64,000 nt of DNA from Roseovarius sp. GTDB lineage: Bacteria > Pseudomonadota > Alphaproteobacteria > Rhodobacterales > Rhodobacteraceae. Where the stretch lies: positions 62,001 to 126,000 of the forward strand of contig NZ_JAUCYU010000002.1 in assembly GCF_030373445.1 (NCBI RefSeq), read 5' to 3'. The stretch's first letter is position 1. Each line of letters opens with the position of its first letter. Below are positions 8,229 through 16,441 of the stretch, piece by piece. A program made the translations under genes and the position numbers. Below the pieces are notes generated by a model. The model did no database searches and was not told where the DNA came from. It was given only the letters and a program-made list of their open reading frames with translations.

Positions 8229-8525
8229 TCAGCCGCGTTTCAAACGGAGGCGGAGGTGGCGGATGAGGGCGAACAGGCCCCAAGCCGCCCCCGAGGCCAG
8301 TACGAAAGGCCCGAAGATCAGCGGGCCCCATGCCGCCAGTATGCCCATCATCGCGGCGGTTTCGCCCACGTCGCGGCCGTGAAAATCGCAAGGATAGGCG
8401 CCGGCCTCGTCGATGCGGCAGCCGTAAAGCGTGCCGAGAACGAGGATGCCGGCAAAGCACCCGAGCCAGAGCAGCACGGGCAGCAGGGTCATGAACGCGA
8501 AGAAGCGGTTGATCCAGCGGGACAT
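8229..8525 (-). CDS. Small membrane protein
   Basis: A 98-residue protein with two long hydrophobic segments, about residues 9-32 and 59-86, and a loop with two cysteines between them (YGCRIDEAGAYPCDF) that probably faces the periplasm. It ends in a basic RHLRLRLKRG tail. I use ATG 8525; a TTG two codons upstream is possible. Family unknown. It converges directly on the DUF302 gene with no spacer and its 5' side faces the end of the Anbu operon. Confidence 0.6.
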   Translation of the reverse strand: MSRWINRFFAFMTLLPVLLWLGCFAGILVLGTLYGCRIDEAGAYPCDFHGRDVGETAAMMGILAAWGPLIFGPFVLASGAAWGLFALIRHLRLRLKRG

Positions 8526-8565
8526 TTTCAAGTCTTAGCCCGGCAGGGCGATGCTGTCACGAGGT

Positions 8566-9297
8566 TCAGATCTCGAAGGCGGGCAGGCGGTCGAGCGCAT
8601 CGGTGAGCGCGATGCCCCAGTCGCGGGAGACGGTCTGGAAATAGGGGTCGTCCAGCTCGATCCGGCCGGTCCTGCCCTTTTTCAGGCTGTCGGTTTCGTA
8701 GACGTGGTAATCGATCGGGGCGCCGACGGTGAGATTGGCCTTGAGGGTGGAATCGAAGCTGACCAGCAGCAGGCGGAGCGCCTTTTCGAAGCTCATGTCG
8801 GACCGGTAGGCGCGGACGAGGATCGGGCGGCCGTACTTGATTTCGCCGATCTGGAAATAGGGCGTGTCTTCGCCGGTCTCGATGAAATTGCCCTCGGGGT
8901 AGATCAGGAACATGCGCGGGGGGCCGCCCAGGATCTGGCCGCCGAGAAGGATGGTGGCATTGAAGGCGCTGTCGGCCTTCTGGCCGGTGTCGGCATGGGC
9001 CTCGATCACCTCGCGCAGGACATCGGCGACCAGGCGGGCGGCCTGGAACATCGAGGGAGCCGCCATGATCGAAGGATCGCGTTCGTCGGGGGCCTTGGTG
9101 CGTTCCTCGAGAATGCTGATCACCGATTGGGTGGTGGCGAGGTTGCCGGCGCTCAGGAGGGTGAGCATGCGCTCGCCCGGGTTCTCGAAGATCGTCATCT
9201 TGCGGAACGTCGAAATGTTGTCGAGCCCGGCATTGGTGCGGGTGTCGGACATGAAGACGAGGCCGTGATCCAGCATCATACCCACGCAATATGTCAT
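8566..9297 (-). CDS. Anbu, proteasome-like peptidase
   Basis: A 243-residue N-terminal-nucleophile hydrolase of the Anbu (ancestral beta-subunit, 'proteasome-type protease') family. After removal of Met1 the N-terminus is Thr, and counting from it the proteasomal residues Asp17 (in MSDTRTNAG) and Lys32 (in TFRKM) are present, so the active site looks complete. Anbu proteins assemble into self-compartmentalised helical or ring structures. It is the last gene of an operon with ATP-grasp, alpha-E and transglutaminase proteins, the conserved Anbu context described for proteobacteria. The natural substrate is not established; a link with peptide ligation by the ATP-grasp partner is plausible. Confidence 0.9.
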   Translation of the reverse strand: MTYCVGMMLDHGLVFMSDTRTNAGLDNISTFRKMTIFENPGERMLTLLSAGNLATTQSVISILEERTKAPDERDPSIMAAPSMFQAARLVADVLREVIEAHADTGQKADSAFNATILLGGQILGGPPRMFLIYPEGNFIETGEDTPYFQIGEIKYGRPILVRAYRSDMSFEKALRLLLVSFDSTLKANLTVGAPIDYHVYETDSLKKGRTGRIELDDPYFQTVSRDWGIALTDALDRLPAFEI

Positions 9298-9307
9298 CTG
9301 TCGGCCC

Positions 9308-10105
9308 TTACTGCTGCGCCACCTCGATCTCGACCGACAGGCGTTCGCCCGATCCGCCGATCCGGGTTCCAGTTACAGGCGCTGCGTCGGCATAGTCCAG
9401 CCCGGTTGCGACACGGACGTAACGTGTATCCGGCGAAATGCCGTTGGAGATGTCGAAACCGACCCAGCCGAGCCCGTCGACATGCACCTCGGCCCAGGCA
9501 TGCATGGCCTCCTGCCGGATCGAATCGTTCAGCATGAGGTAGCCCGAGACGTAGCGCGCCGGGTAGCCCAGGCGCCGCGCACCGGCGAGGAAGATATGGG
9601 TGTGATCCTGGCAGACGCCCTTGCCGGCGGTGATCGCGTCCTCGGCCGACCAGTTGGGCTCGGAGGCCTCGAGCTCGTAGGTGACTTGGTCGCGGATCAC
9701 GGCTGAGAGGGCATGAAGCTGGTCGAGATCGCCCTCGGCGTCGACCTGACGGACGAGGCCCGCCACGCCTTGACCCGGCTTGGTCTGGTTGGTGGCGCGC
9801 AGGTAGAGCCAGAGCGGCGCCGGGCCGGGGTGGGGGCCGAGGATGCCGTGGCTTTCGGTGATGTCGAGCGTGCCGGAGGAGGTGATGGTCAATTCCTGCG
9901 TGCCCGGCTCGATGCTGAGCAGCTCGACCACGTTGTTGTGGTGGTCCTGGAAGGAGAGTTCCTTGCGTCCGCCGGTGACATCGGTCGTCCAGTCCACCAC
10001 GTTCTGCTGGTGGCTGGTCTTGGGGGTCTTGCGGAGCTGTTGCAGGCCGAAGCTGACGGGTTCGGGGAACTGGTAGCGGGTGGTGTGGCTGATGGAGAGG
10101 CGCAT
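9308..10105 (-). CDS. Transglutaminase-like cysteine peptidase
   Basis: A 265-residue protein with an N-terminal bacterial transglutaminase-like N domain (it opens MRLSISHTTRYQFPEPV) and a C-terminal transglutaminase-like core. The Cys-His-Asp triad is visible: Cys in GKGVCQDHTHIFL, His in MHAWAEVHVDG and Asp in WVGFDISNG. There is no signal peptide, so it is cytoplasmic. It lies 4 bases after the alpha-E gene and 10 bases before anbu. In this operon type it is thought to cleave or exchange isopeptide-like bonds made by the ATP-grasp partner; the substrate here is unknown. Confidence 0.9.
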   Translation of the reverse strand: MRLSISHTTRYQFPEPVSFGLQQLRKTPKTSHQQNVVDWTTDVTGGRKELSFQDHHNNVVELLSIEPGTQELTITSSGTLDITESHGILGPHPGPAPLWLYLRATNQTKPGQGVAGLVRQVDAEGDLDQLHALSAVIRDQVTYELEASEPNWSAEDAITAGKGVCQDHTHIFLAGARRLGYPARYVSGYLMLNDSIRQEAMHAWAEVHVDGLGWVGFDISNGISPDTRYVRVATGLDYADAAPVTGTRIGGSGERLSVEIEVAQQ

Positions 10106-10109
10106 GGGC

Positions 10110-11051
10110 TTACTTGTAGAACCTGTAGTCGATCTCGATCTGGCCGCCGAGGTCGGAGAGCAGGCCGAGGATTTGTTGCAGGTATTCGTGGAGACCGTAG
10201 TCGAAGATGGCGTCGATGTCGTGGCTGAGGAACTTGCGCTCGATATGGTCGGCCTTGGCGAAGGCCTGAGGGCGTGAGCCGTAGTTGGAGCAGAGATAGC
10301 CGAGATTGTCGCGCAGCTTGGAGACGCAGAAGGCGAGGGAACGGGGCATCCGCTTGTCGAGGATGAGGAAATGGGCGATGTCGCGCGGCTCGAACTGGCT
10401 GCCGTATTCCATCCGGAAGCCGCCGCGGGCCGAGACCGAGCGCAGGATCGTTTCCCACTGCACGTTGTCGATGGAGGAGCCCACGGACATGACCGAGGGC
10501 AGGAGAACGTAGTATTTCACGTCGAGGATGCGCGCGGTGTTGTCGGCGCGTTCGAGGAAGGTGCCGATGCGGGCGAAATCGTAGATGTCGTTGCGGAGCA
10601 TGGTGCCGTGGGTGGCGCCGCGCACCAGTGCGCTGCGCTGGCGCAGATCGCCCAGCACGCCGGGCAGGTCGCGTTCCGAGACCTTGCGCGCGAGCAGGTC
10701 GCGGGCCGCCATGTAGGCGCTGTTCGTGGCTTCCCAGACCTCGTGCGTGAGGGCGGTGCGCACCATGCGGGCGTTGAGGCGGGCGGCCTCGATAGAGGAG
10801 CGGACGGAAGAGCCGTTGTCCTTGGAGCGCAGCATCCAGTCGATGGCGGCGTCCTTGGTGAGCGTCTCGTGATGCGCGTTGAATGCGGCATCGACGCCCG
10901 CTGTCTGCATGACCGAGCGCCATTCGTCGTCGGTGCTGCCCGAGCGGGTCAGCGCGATGCGCTGGCCGGTTTCGATCAGGCGGGCGGTGTTCTCGGCCCG
11001 CTCGAGGTAGCGGTACATCCAGAAGAGGCCGTTGGCGGTTTTTCCCAGCAT
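10110..11051 (-). CDS. Alpha-E domain protein
   Basis: A 313-residue, mostly helical protein of the alpha-E family, with the typical start MLGKTANGLFWMYRYLERAENTARL. Repeated arginine-rich helices (for instance FARIGTFLERADNTARILD) resemble the opening segment, suggesting internal duplication. The family always accompanies circularly permuted ATP-grasp proteins and is thought to be a partner in amide-bond formation, with no proven activity. Start ATG 11051 is chosen because it lies 3 bases after the ATP-grasp stop and the frame upstream overlaps that gene. It is the second gene of the Anbu operon. Confidence 0.9.
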   Translation of the reverse strand: MLGKTANGLFWMYRYLERAENTARLIETGQRIALTRSGSTDDEWRSVMQTAGVDAAFNAHHETLTKDAAIDWMLRSKDNGSSVRSSIEAARLNARMVRTALTHEVWEATNSAYMAARDLLARKVSERDLPGVLGDLRQRSALVRGATHGTMLRNDIYDFARIGTFLERADNTARILDVKYYVLLPSVMSVGSSIDNVQWETILRSVSARGGFRMEYGSQFEPRDIAHFLILDKRMPRSLAFCVSKLRDNLGYLCSNYGSRPQAFAKADHIERKFLSHDIDAIFDYGLHEYLQQILGLLSDLGGQIEIDYRFYK

Positions 11052-11053
11052 CG

Positions 11054-12478
11054 TCAGTCCTCCAGCACCCAGGTGTCCTTGGTGCCGCCGCCCTGCGAGG
11101 AGTTGACGACCAGCGAGCCCTTCTCGAGCGCCACGCGGGTCAGCCCGCCGGGCGTGATGTGCACGCGTTCGGGGCTGCAGAGCACGAAGGGCCGCAGGTC
11201 GACATGGCGGGGCGTTAGGCCCGAGCGGCCGAGGATCGGCACGGTCGAAAGCGAGAGGGTGGGCTGAGCGATATAGTTGCCGGGCCGTGCCTTGAGCTTC
11301 TTGCGGAACTCCGACAGTTCCTTCTTCGAGGAGGTCGGCCCGATCAGCATGCCGTAGCCGCCGGAGCCGTGCACCTCCTTCACCACCAGGTCGGCGAGGT
11401 TGTCGAGCACGTAGGCGAGCGAGTCTTCCTCGGAGCAACGCCAGGTGGGCACGTTTTCCAGCAGGGGCCGTTCGCCGGTATAGAATTCCACGATGTCGGG
11501 CATGTAGCTGTAGATCGCCTTGTCATCGGCGATGCCGGTGCCCGGCGCGTTGGCGATGGTGATGCCGCCCGCGCGGTAGACATCCATGATGCCGGGCACG
11601 CCGAGCGCGCTGTCGGGGTTGAAGTTGAGCGGGTCGAGGAAATCGTCGTCGACCCGGCGGTAAAGTACGTCGATGGGTTTGTAGCCTTCGGTGGTGCGCA
11701 TGGCGACGCGGCCGTCGGCCACGCGCAGGTCGTTGCCTTCGACGAGTTCCACACCCATCTGATCGGCCAGGAAGGCGTGTTCGAAATAGGCGGAGTTGAA
11801 GATGCCCGGTGTCAGGATCGCGACGGTCGGTTTTGGCCCCGTGAGGGGCGGCGCGCAGGCCGCGAGCGAACGGCGCAGGTCGGACGGGTAGTTCTGCACC
11901 GGCTGGACACGGTTGCGCGAGAAAAGCTCGGGGAACATCCGCAGCATGGTTTCGCGGTTTTCCAGCATGTAGCTGACGCCGGAGGGGGTGCGGGCGTTGT
12001 CTTCGAGCACGTAGAACTGGTCGTCGCCGGTGCGCACGAGGTCGATGCCGACGATGTGGGTGTAGATGCCGCCCGGGGGCGTCACACCGATCATGTGCGG
12101 CAGGAAGGCGGCGTTGCGGCTGATCATCTCTTCGGGGATGCGGCCGGCGCGGACGATTTCCTGCTTGTGGTAGATGTCGTGCAGGAAGGCGTTGATCGCG
12201 CGGACCCGTTGTTCGATGCCGCGCCCGAGCTTCTGCCATTCGCGGGCCGAGATGATGCGGGGCACGATGTCGAACGGGATGAGCCGTTCCTCGGCCTCGG
12301 CCCGGCCGTAGACGTTGAAGGTGATTCCCGTGAGGCGGAAGAGTTCCTCGGCTTCGCGCTGCTTGGCGCGCAGGCGCTTGGGTTCTTCCCTGTCATACCA
12401 GGTCTTGAAGTCGGAATAGGGCTGGCGGAGCGAGTCCGACGTGCCCCACATCTCGTCGAAAATGTCCTGCGTGTTCAT
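11054..12478 (-). CDS. Circularly permuted type 2 ATP-grasp protein
   Basis: A 474-residue protein of the circularly permuted ATP-grasp type 2 family, first gene of the Anbu operon. Family features include the N-terminal FDEMWG segment, PFDIVPRIISAREW, the DLVRTGDDQFYVLEDNARTP region with acidic metal ligands, and LVVKEVHGSGGYGMLIGPTS, which is probably the nucleotide loop. ATP-grasp enzymes activate a carboxylate as acyl phosphate for amide or thioester ligation, so this is the likely synthetic component; alpha-E is its partner and transglutaminase plus Anbu the hydrolytic components. The peptide or metabolite made is unknown. Confidence 0.92.
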   Translation of the reverse strand: MNTQDIFDEMWGTSDSLRQPYSDFKTWYDREEPKRLRAKQREAEELFRLTGITFNVYGRAEAEERLIPFDIVPRIISAREWQKLGRGIEQRVRAINAFLHDIYHKQEIVRAGRIPEEMISRNAAFLPHMIGVTPPGGIYTHIVGIDLVRTGDDQFYVLEDNARTPSGVSYMLENRETMLRMFPELFSRNRVQPVQNYPSDLRRSLAACAPPLTGPKPTVAILTPGIFNSAYFEHAFLADQMGVELVEGNDLRVADGRVAMRTTEGYKPIDVLYRRVDDDFLDPLNFNPDSALGVPGIMDVYRAGGITIANAPGTGIADDKAIYSYMPDIVEFYTGERPLLENVPTWRCSEEDSLAYVLDNLADLVVKEVHGSGGYGMLIGPTSSKKELSEFRKKLKARPGNYIAQPTLSLSTVPILGRSGLTPRHVDLRPFVLCSPERVHITPGGLTRVALEKGSLVVNSSQGGGTKDTWVLED

Positions 12479-12741
12479 GGGCTGATTAAGACATGAATTT
12501 CCGTTTCCGCAAAGGGCCTTGGTAAGGCGATTGCTTTTGGTGCGCGCGAAATGGTTAAAATTCAGGCGCTTGTGCGAGGTCGCGTCGGAGGCTTGATCGA
12601 CGCCGGGGCGGGCGGGGTCACGGGTGGCGCAACGTGACGCTCGAAAAACCGTTCATTGCTGTTATCGTCAGGGGCGGCGGACGGGTCCGAGTGCGTGTTG
12701 CGGGGGACCATGCCAATCACCAAAGGGAGCGGTGAGGAGCC

Positions 12742-13203
12742 ATGAAACTGACGGTCAACGGGGTGGAGCACGAGGCGGATGTCGAGCCGGAGATGCCGCT
12801 CCTGTGGGTGCTCAGGGACGAGTTGCAGATTCGCGGGCCGAAATACGGCTGCGGGATCGCCCAGTGCGGCGCCTGCACGGTGCAGATGGACGGGATTGCC
12901 GTTCGGTCCTGCCAGATTGCCGCCGGGGATGCCGAGGGAGCCGAGGTTGTGACCATCGAGGGGCTGGGGACGCCCGAAAGCCTTCATGCCGTGCAGGCCG
13001 CGTGGATCGAGCACCAGGTGGCGCAGTGCGGGTATTGCCAGTCGGGGCAGATCATGCAGGCGGCGTACCTGCTGGACATGATGCCGGAGCCCACGGACGA
13101 GGACATCGACAAGGTGATGGGCGGGAACCTGTGCCGGTGCGGGACCTATCCGCGTATCCGGGCCGCGATCAAGGCGGCCTCTGCGGCGATGAAAGGGGCC
13201 TGA
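12742..13203 (+). CDS. Isoquinoline 1-oxidoreductase-type [2Fe-2S] subunit
   Basis: A 153-residue small subunit of a molybdenum hydroxylase. The N-terminal plant-type ferredoxin cluster is in [18 protein letters not shown] plus a Cys about 12 residues later; the second, helical [2Fe-2S] domain has [10 protein letters not shown] and CRCGTYPRI. It passes electrons from the molybdenum subunit encoded by the next gene, one base downstream. It resembles IorA, but the substrate could be an aldehyde or N-heterocycle; there is no FAD subunit, so electrons probably go directly to the cytochrome encoded two genes on. A good GAGGAG ribosome site precedes ATG 12742. Confidence 0.9.
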   Translation: MKLTVNGVEHEADVEPEMPLLWVLRDELQIRGPKYGCGIAQCGACTVQMDGIAVRSCQIAAGDAEGAEVVTIEGLGTPESLHAVQAAWIEHQVAQCGYCQSGQIMQAAYLLDMMPEPTDEDIDKVMGGNLCRCGTYPRIRAAIKAASAAMKGA

Positions 13204-13204
13204 G

Positions 13205-15445
13205 ATGAGCCGGTTGGGAACGATCACGCGCCGCGCCTTCCTGGTGGGATCCGCCGCGGTGGCAGGCGGGGTGGCGTTCGGTGTCTATACCGTGCGCAAA
13301 CCGCATGCGAACCCGTTGGCCGAAGGGCTGGGCGAGGGGCAGGCGGCGTTGACGCCCTATGTGCGGATCGATGGGGACGGGGTGACGCTGATCACGCCGC
13401 GGGCCGACCTGGGGCAGGGCGCCTATCACGTGCAGGCCGCGCTTCTGGCCGAGGAGCTGGACGTGGAGCTGGAGGCGATCCGCGTCGATCCCGGACCGCC
13501 GAGCGGCGCCTACTGGAACACCGCCATGGCCGAGGAGGCGGCGGAATTCATGGTGCCGGCGCAGGGGAGAATGCAGGCCGGGGCGGCGAATGTCGTGGGC
13601 GCGGCGATGAAGGTGATGGGGCTGCAGATCACCGGTGGATCGACCACGGTGCCGGACGGGTTCGACAAGCTGCGCGCCGCCGGCGCCTCGGCGCGGGAGA
13701 CGCTGAAGGCGGCGGCCGCGGCGAAGGCAGGCGTTCCGGTGGGCGAAGTGACGACCGAGGCGGGGCAGGTGGTGCTGCCGGACGGGGCGAAGGTTGCCTA
13801 TTCGGACCTGGCGGCGGATGTGGCTGGCATGGAGGTAGTGCAGGACGTGCCGCTGCGCGATCCGTCCGAGTGGCGCTATATCGGCAAGCCGATGCGGCGG
13901 ATCGATATCGTGGCGAAATCCACCGGCACGCAGGCTTACGGGATCGACGCGGAGATCGAGGGGATGGTGCACGCCGCCATCCGGCTGAACCCGGCGCAGG
14001 GCGGGCCGGTCAACCGGTTCGACGCCAGCGAGGCGGAGGCCATGCGCGGGGTGAAGGCGGTGGTGCCGGTGACCGGTGGCGTGGCCGTGGTGGCCGACAA
14101 TACATGGCGCGCCTTCCGGGCGGCGGAGGCGGTGAAGATTGAGTGGGGCGAGGCGCCTTTCCCGGGTTCGATGGACGAGCATTGGGCGGCGCTGGGCGCG
14201 GCTTTCGCGGAGGAGGCGCAGGACAGCCGGAACCGCGATGATGGCGATGTCGAAGGGGCCTTGGGCGGTGGCGACGTGATCGAGGCGGAGTACCGCGCGC
14301 CCTACCTGGCCCATGCGCCGCTTGAACCCATCAATGCCATCGTCCGGGTGGATGACGATGGTGCCGAGGTCTGGACCGGCACGCAGATCCCGCGATTCGT
14401 GCAGCAGAACGTGGCCAGGGTGGCCGGGCTGGAGCCGGACCGGGTGGTGGTGCACGTGCTGATGATGGGCGGGAGTTTCGGGCACCGGCTGGAGGACGAG
14501 GTGGTCAAGCAGGCGACCGAGATCGCGTTGACGGTGAAGGGTACGCCCGTGAAGCTGACCTATTCGCGGGAGGAGGACATGATGCACGACTTCCCCCGCC
14601 AGATCGCCATGGGCCGGTTGCGGGGCAGGGTGGCGGAAGGCCGGGTCGAGACGCTGGACCTGTCGATCGCCATGCCGTCGGTCATGGGCTCGCAGATGGG
14701 CCGGCAGGGGCAGCCGGTGCCGGGGCCGGACAGCCAGATCGTGGCCGGCGCCTGGAACGCGCCGTTTGCCATCCCGAACCACCGGGTGACGGGCTATCGC
14801 GCGCCGGAGCTGGCGCCGGTGTCGTCTTGGCGGTCGGTGGGAGCGTCGACGAACGGGTTCTTCTACAATGCCGCGCTCGATGAGCTGATCCATGCGGCGG
14901 GGGCGGACCCGATGGAGGAGCGGTTGCGGCTGTGCGACGACCCGCTGTCGCGGCAGGTGCTGGAGGCGGTGGCGGAGATGTCCTCGTGGGATGGGCCGTT
15001 GGGCGACGGTCGCGGCCGTGGCGTGGCCTTCGTGCAGAGCTTCGGGGTGCGCTGTGCCGAGGTGGTCGAGGTGAGCCGGGGCGAGCGGGGGCTGCGCATC
15101 GACAAGGTCTGGGTGGCGGCCGAGGTGGGCCGGGTGGTCGACCCGGTGAATTTCGAGAACCACGTGCAGGGCGCGGTGATCTGGGGGCTCGGGCACGCGA
15201 TGAATTGCGAGACGACCTATGCCGATGGCCGGGCCGAGCAGGACAATTACCACGCCTTCGAGGGGATGCGGATTTGGCAGGCGCCCGAGATCATGGTGCG
15301 GGGGCTGGAGAATGGCGCGCGGGTCACCGGGGTTGGCGAGCCGCCCGTGCCGCCCGCCGCGCCCGCGCTGGCGGGGGCGATCTTTGCCGCGACGGGGCAA
15401 CGCTTGCGAGAGATGCCGTTCAGCAAGTTCGTGGAGTTCGTATGA
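13205..15445 (+). CDS. Molybdopterin-binding subunit, IorB-like, Tat-exported
   Basis: A 746-residue molybdopterin cytosine dinucleotide-binding subunit of the xanthine dehydrogenase/isoquinoline 1-oxidoreductase family. The N-terminus has a twin-arginine signal, ITRRAFLVGSAAVAGG, so the folded enzyme is exported to the periplasm. Family features include GQGAYHVQAALLAEELD, the long central substrate region, GGSFGHRLEDE, YRAPELAPVSSWRSVG and, near the C-terminus, GVGEPPVPPAAPALAGAI, whose Glu is the general base. It is flanked by its iron-sulfur subunit and overlaps by 4 bases a c-type cytochrome, the probable electron acceptor. The substrate is not determined by sequence. Confidence 0.92.
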   Translation: MSRLGTITRRAFLVGSAAVAGGVAFGVYTVRKPHANPLAEGLGEGQAALTPYVRIDGDGVTLITPRADLGQGAYHVQAALLAEELDVELEAIRVDPGPPSGAYWNTAMAEEAAEFMVPAQGRMQAGAANVVGAAMKVMGLQITGGSTTVPDGFDKLRAAGASARETLKAAAAAKAGVPVGEVTTEAGQVVLPDGAKVAYSDLAADVAGMEVVQDVPLRDPSEWRYIGKPMRRIDIVAKSTGTQAYGIDAEIEGMVHAAIRLNPAQGGPVNRFDASEAEAMRGVKAVVPVTGGVAVVADNTWRAFRAAEAVKIEWGEAPFPGSMDEHWAALGAAFAEEAQDSRNRDDGDVEGALGGGDVIEAEYRAPYLAHAPLEPINAIVRVDDDGAEVWTGTQIPRFVQQNVARVAGLEPDRVVVHVLMMGGSFGHRLEDEVVKQATEIALTVKGTPVKLTYSREEDMMHDFPRQIAMGRLRGRVAEGRVETLDLSIAMPSVMGSQMGRQGQPVPGPDSQIVAGAWNAPFAIPNHRVTGYRAPELAPVSSWRSVGASTNGFFYNAALDELIHAAGADPMEERLRLCDDPLSRQVLEAVAEMSSWDGPLGDGRGRGVAFVQSFGVRCAEVVEVSRGERGLRIDKVWVAAEVGRVVDPVNFENHVQGAVIWGLGHAMNCETTYADGRAEQDNYHAFEGMRIWQAPEIMVRGLENGARVTGVGEPPVPPAAPALAGAIFAATGQRLREMPFSKFVEFV

Positions 15446-16077
15446 AGGGCGGGGTGAGAGGTGCCGTGTTGGTGCTTGCGCTGGCGCTGCCGATGCAGGC
15501 GGCGGGCGAGGAGGTGGTGATTGAACCGCCCGTGAACGGATCGGTTAGCCGGGAGGATGGGCTGGCGGCGTGGGAACGGATCTACGACGTCACCTCGCAC
15601 CCGCGCTGTGCCAATTGCCACGTGGGGCCCGACAACCTGCCGATGTGGTCGGGGCCGAGCTATGGGAAGGCGCGGCCGCATGGCATGAACATCGACGCGG
15701 GCGAAAGCCGGGTGGGCGCGGAATACGTGCCGTGCCAAACGTGTCATGCGTTCAGCGAAACCGGCGGCAACATGGGCGCGCACGCAGCGCCGCAGGTGGC
15801 GGATGCCTGGCACCTGGCGCCGGTCGAGATGCAATGGTACGGCAAGAGCTCGGTCGAGATCTGTCAGCAGTTGCGCGACCCCGAGGGAAATGGCGGGCAG
15901 GATTACATCGAACTGGCCGAACACCTGGGGCACGGGCCGCTGGTCAGCTGGGGCTGGGATCCGGGCGGCGGGCGGGAGCCGGCACCCTACAGCCTGCAGG
16001 CGCATATCGATGACATGCTGGCCTGGGGCGCGGCGGGGTTTCCCTGCGAGGATGACCAGGGAGGGGGAGATGAGTAG
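15442..16077 (+). CDS. Exported di-heme c-type cytochrome
   Basis: A 211-residue protein with a signal peptide (hydrophobic residues 6-19, cleavage near MQAAGEE) and two heme c attachment sites, CANCH (about residue 54) and CQTCH (about residue 97). The rest carries Trp- and Met-containing segments that could supply distal ligands. ATG 15442 overlaps the stop of the IorB-like gene in ATGA, so it is cotranslated with it. I infer that it accepts electrons from the periplasmic molybdenum hydroxylase and delivers them to the respiratory chain. Cytochromes encoded next to iorAB-like genes are common, but this short form is not one I can name. Confidence 0.85.
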   Translation: MKGGVRGAVLVLALALPMQAAGEEVVIEPPVNGSVSREDGLAAWERIYDVTSHPRCANCHVGPDNLPMWSGPSYGKARPHGMNIDAGESRVGAEYVPCQTCHAFSETGGNMGAHAAPQVADAWHLAPVEMQWYGKSSVEICQQLRDPEGNGGQDYIELAEHLGHGPLVSWGWDPGGGREPAPYSLQAHIDDMLAWGAAGFPCEDDQGGGDE

Positions 16078-16441
16078 CGCGCTCTTGCGGATGGCCGCGG
16101 TGCTGATGCTGCTGATCGGCGGGCTTCACGCGGTCGCGGCGGTGATTGCCGGAGTCATGGCGGCCGGCATGGCCGGGGTTCTGCCAACGGTGGCGGCGAT
16201 GATCGTGGCGGCAGGGCTTGTGCGCGGCTGGCGCTGGCTGGCGTGGCTGGCGATGCTGGGCGCGATCGTGGCGATCGGGGCCGTGCTGGGCCGCGTCGGG
16301 GCCGGTCCTGTTCCGGATATCCTGCACTACCTGCTTCTGGCGGCCTACGCGGTTTTCGTCGTGCTGACCTTTGCCGCGCTGTGGCAGGGGAGAGACGCGC
16401 GGGTGGCCGACCGGTCAGAACCCGTCGAAATCGGAAAGTGA
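16070..16441 (+). CDS. Four-helix membrane protein
   Basis: A 123-residue, very hydrophobic protein with four predicted membrane segments at about residues 8-28, 32-49, 55-74 and 83-105 and a short charged tail. Its start overlaps the cytochrome gene by 8 bases, making it the fourth gene of the molybdenum-hydroxylase operon. Function unknown; a membrane anchor or quinone-interacting partner for the cytochrome is only a guess. Its 3' end overlaps the C-terminal codons of the convergent chemoreceptor gene by 27 bases. Confidence 0.7.
   Translation: MSSALLRMAAVLMLLIGGLHAVAAVIAGVMAAGMAGVLPTVAAMIVAAGLVRGWRWLAWLAMLGAIVAIGAVLGRVGAGPVPDILHYLLLAAYAVFVVLTFAALWQGRDARVADRSEPVEIGK

Noticed and set aside
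13169..15400. 743-codon open frame antisense to the IorB-like gene
   Set aside because: Its product is Arg/His/Pro-rich low-complexity sequence typical of the complementary strand of GC-rich genes; the plus-strand protein has clear family motifs and a Tat signal.
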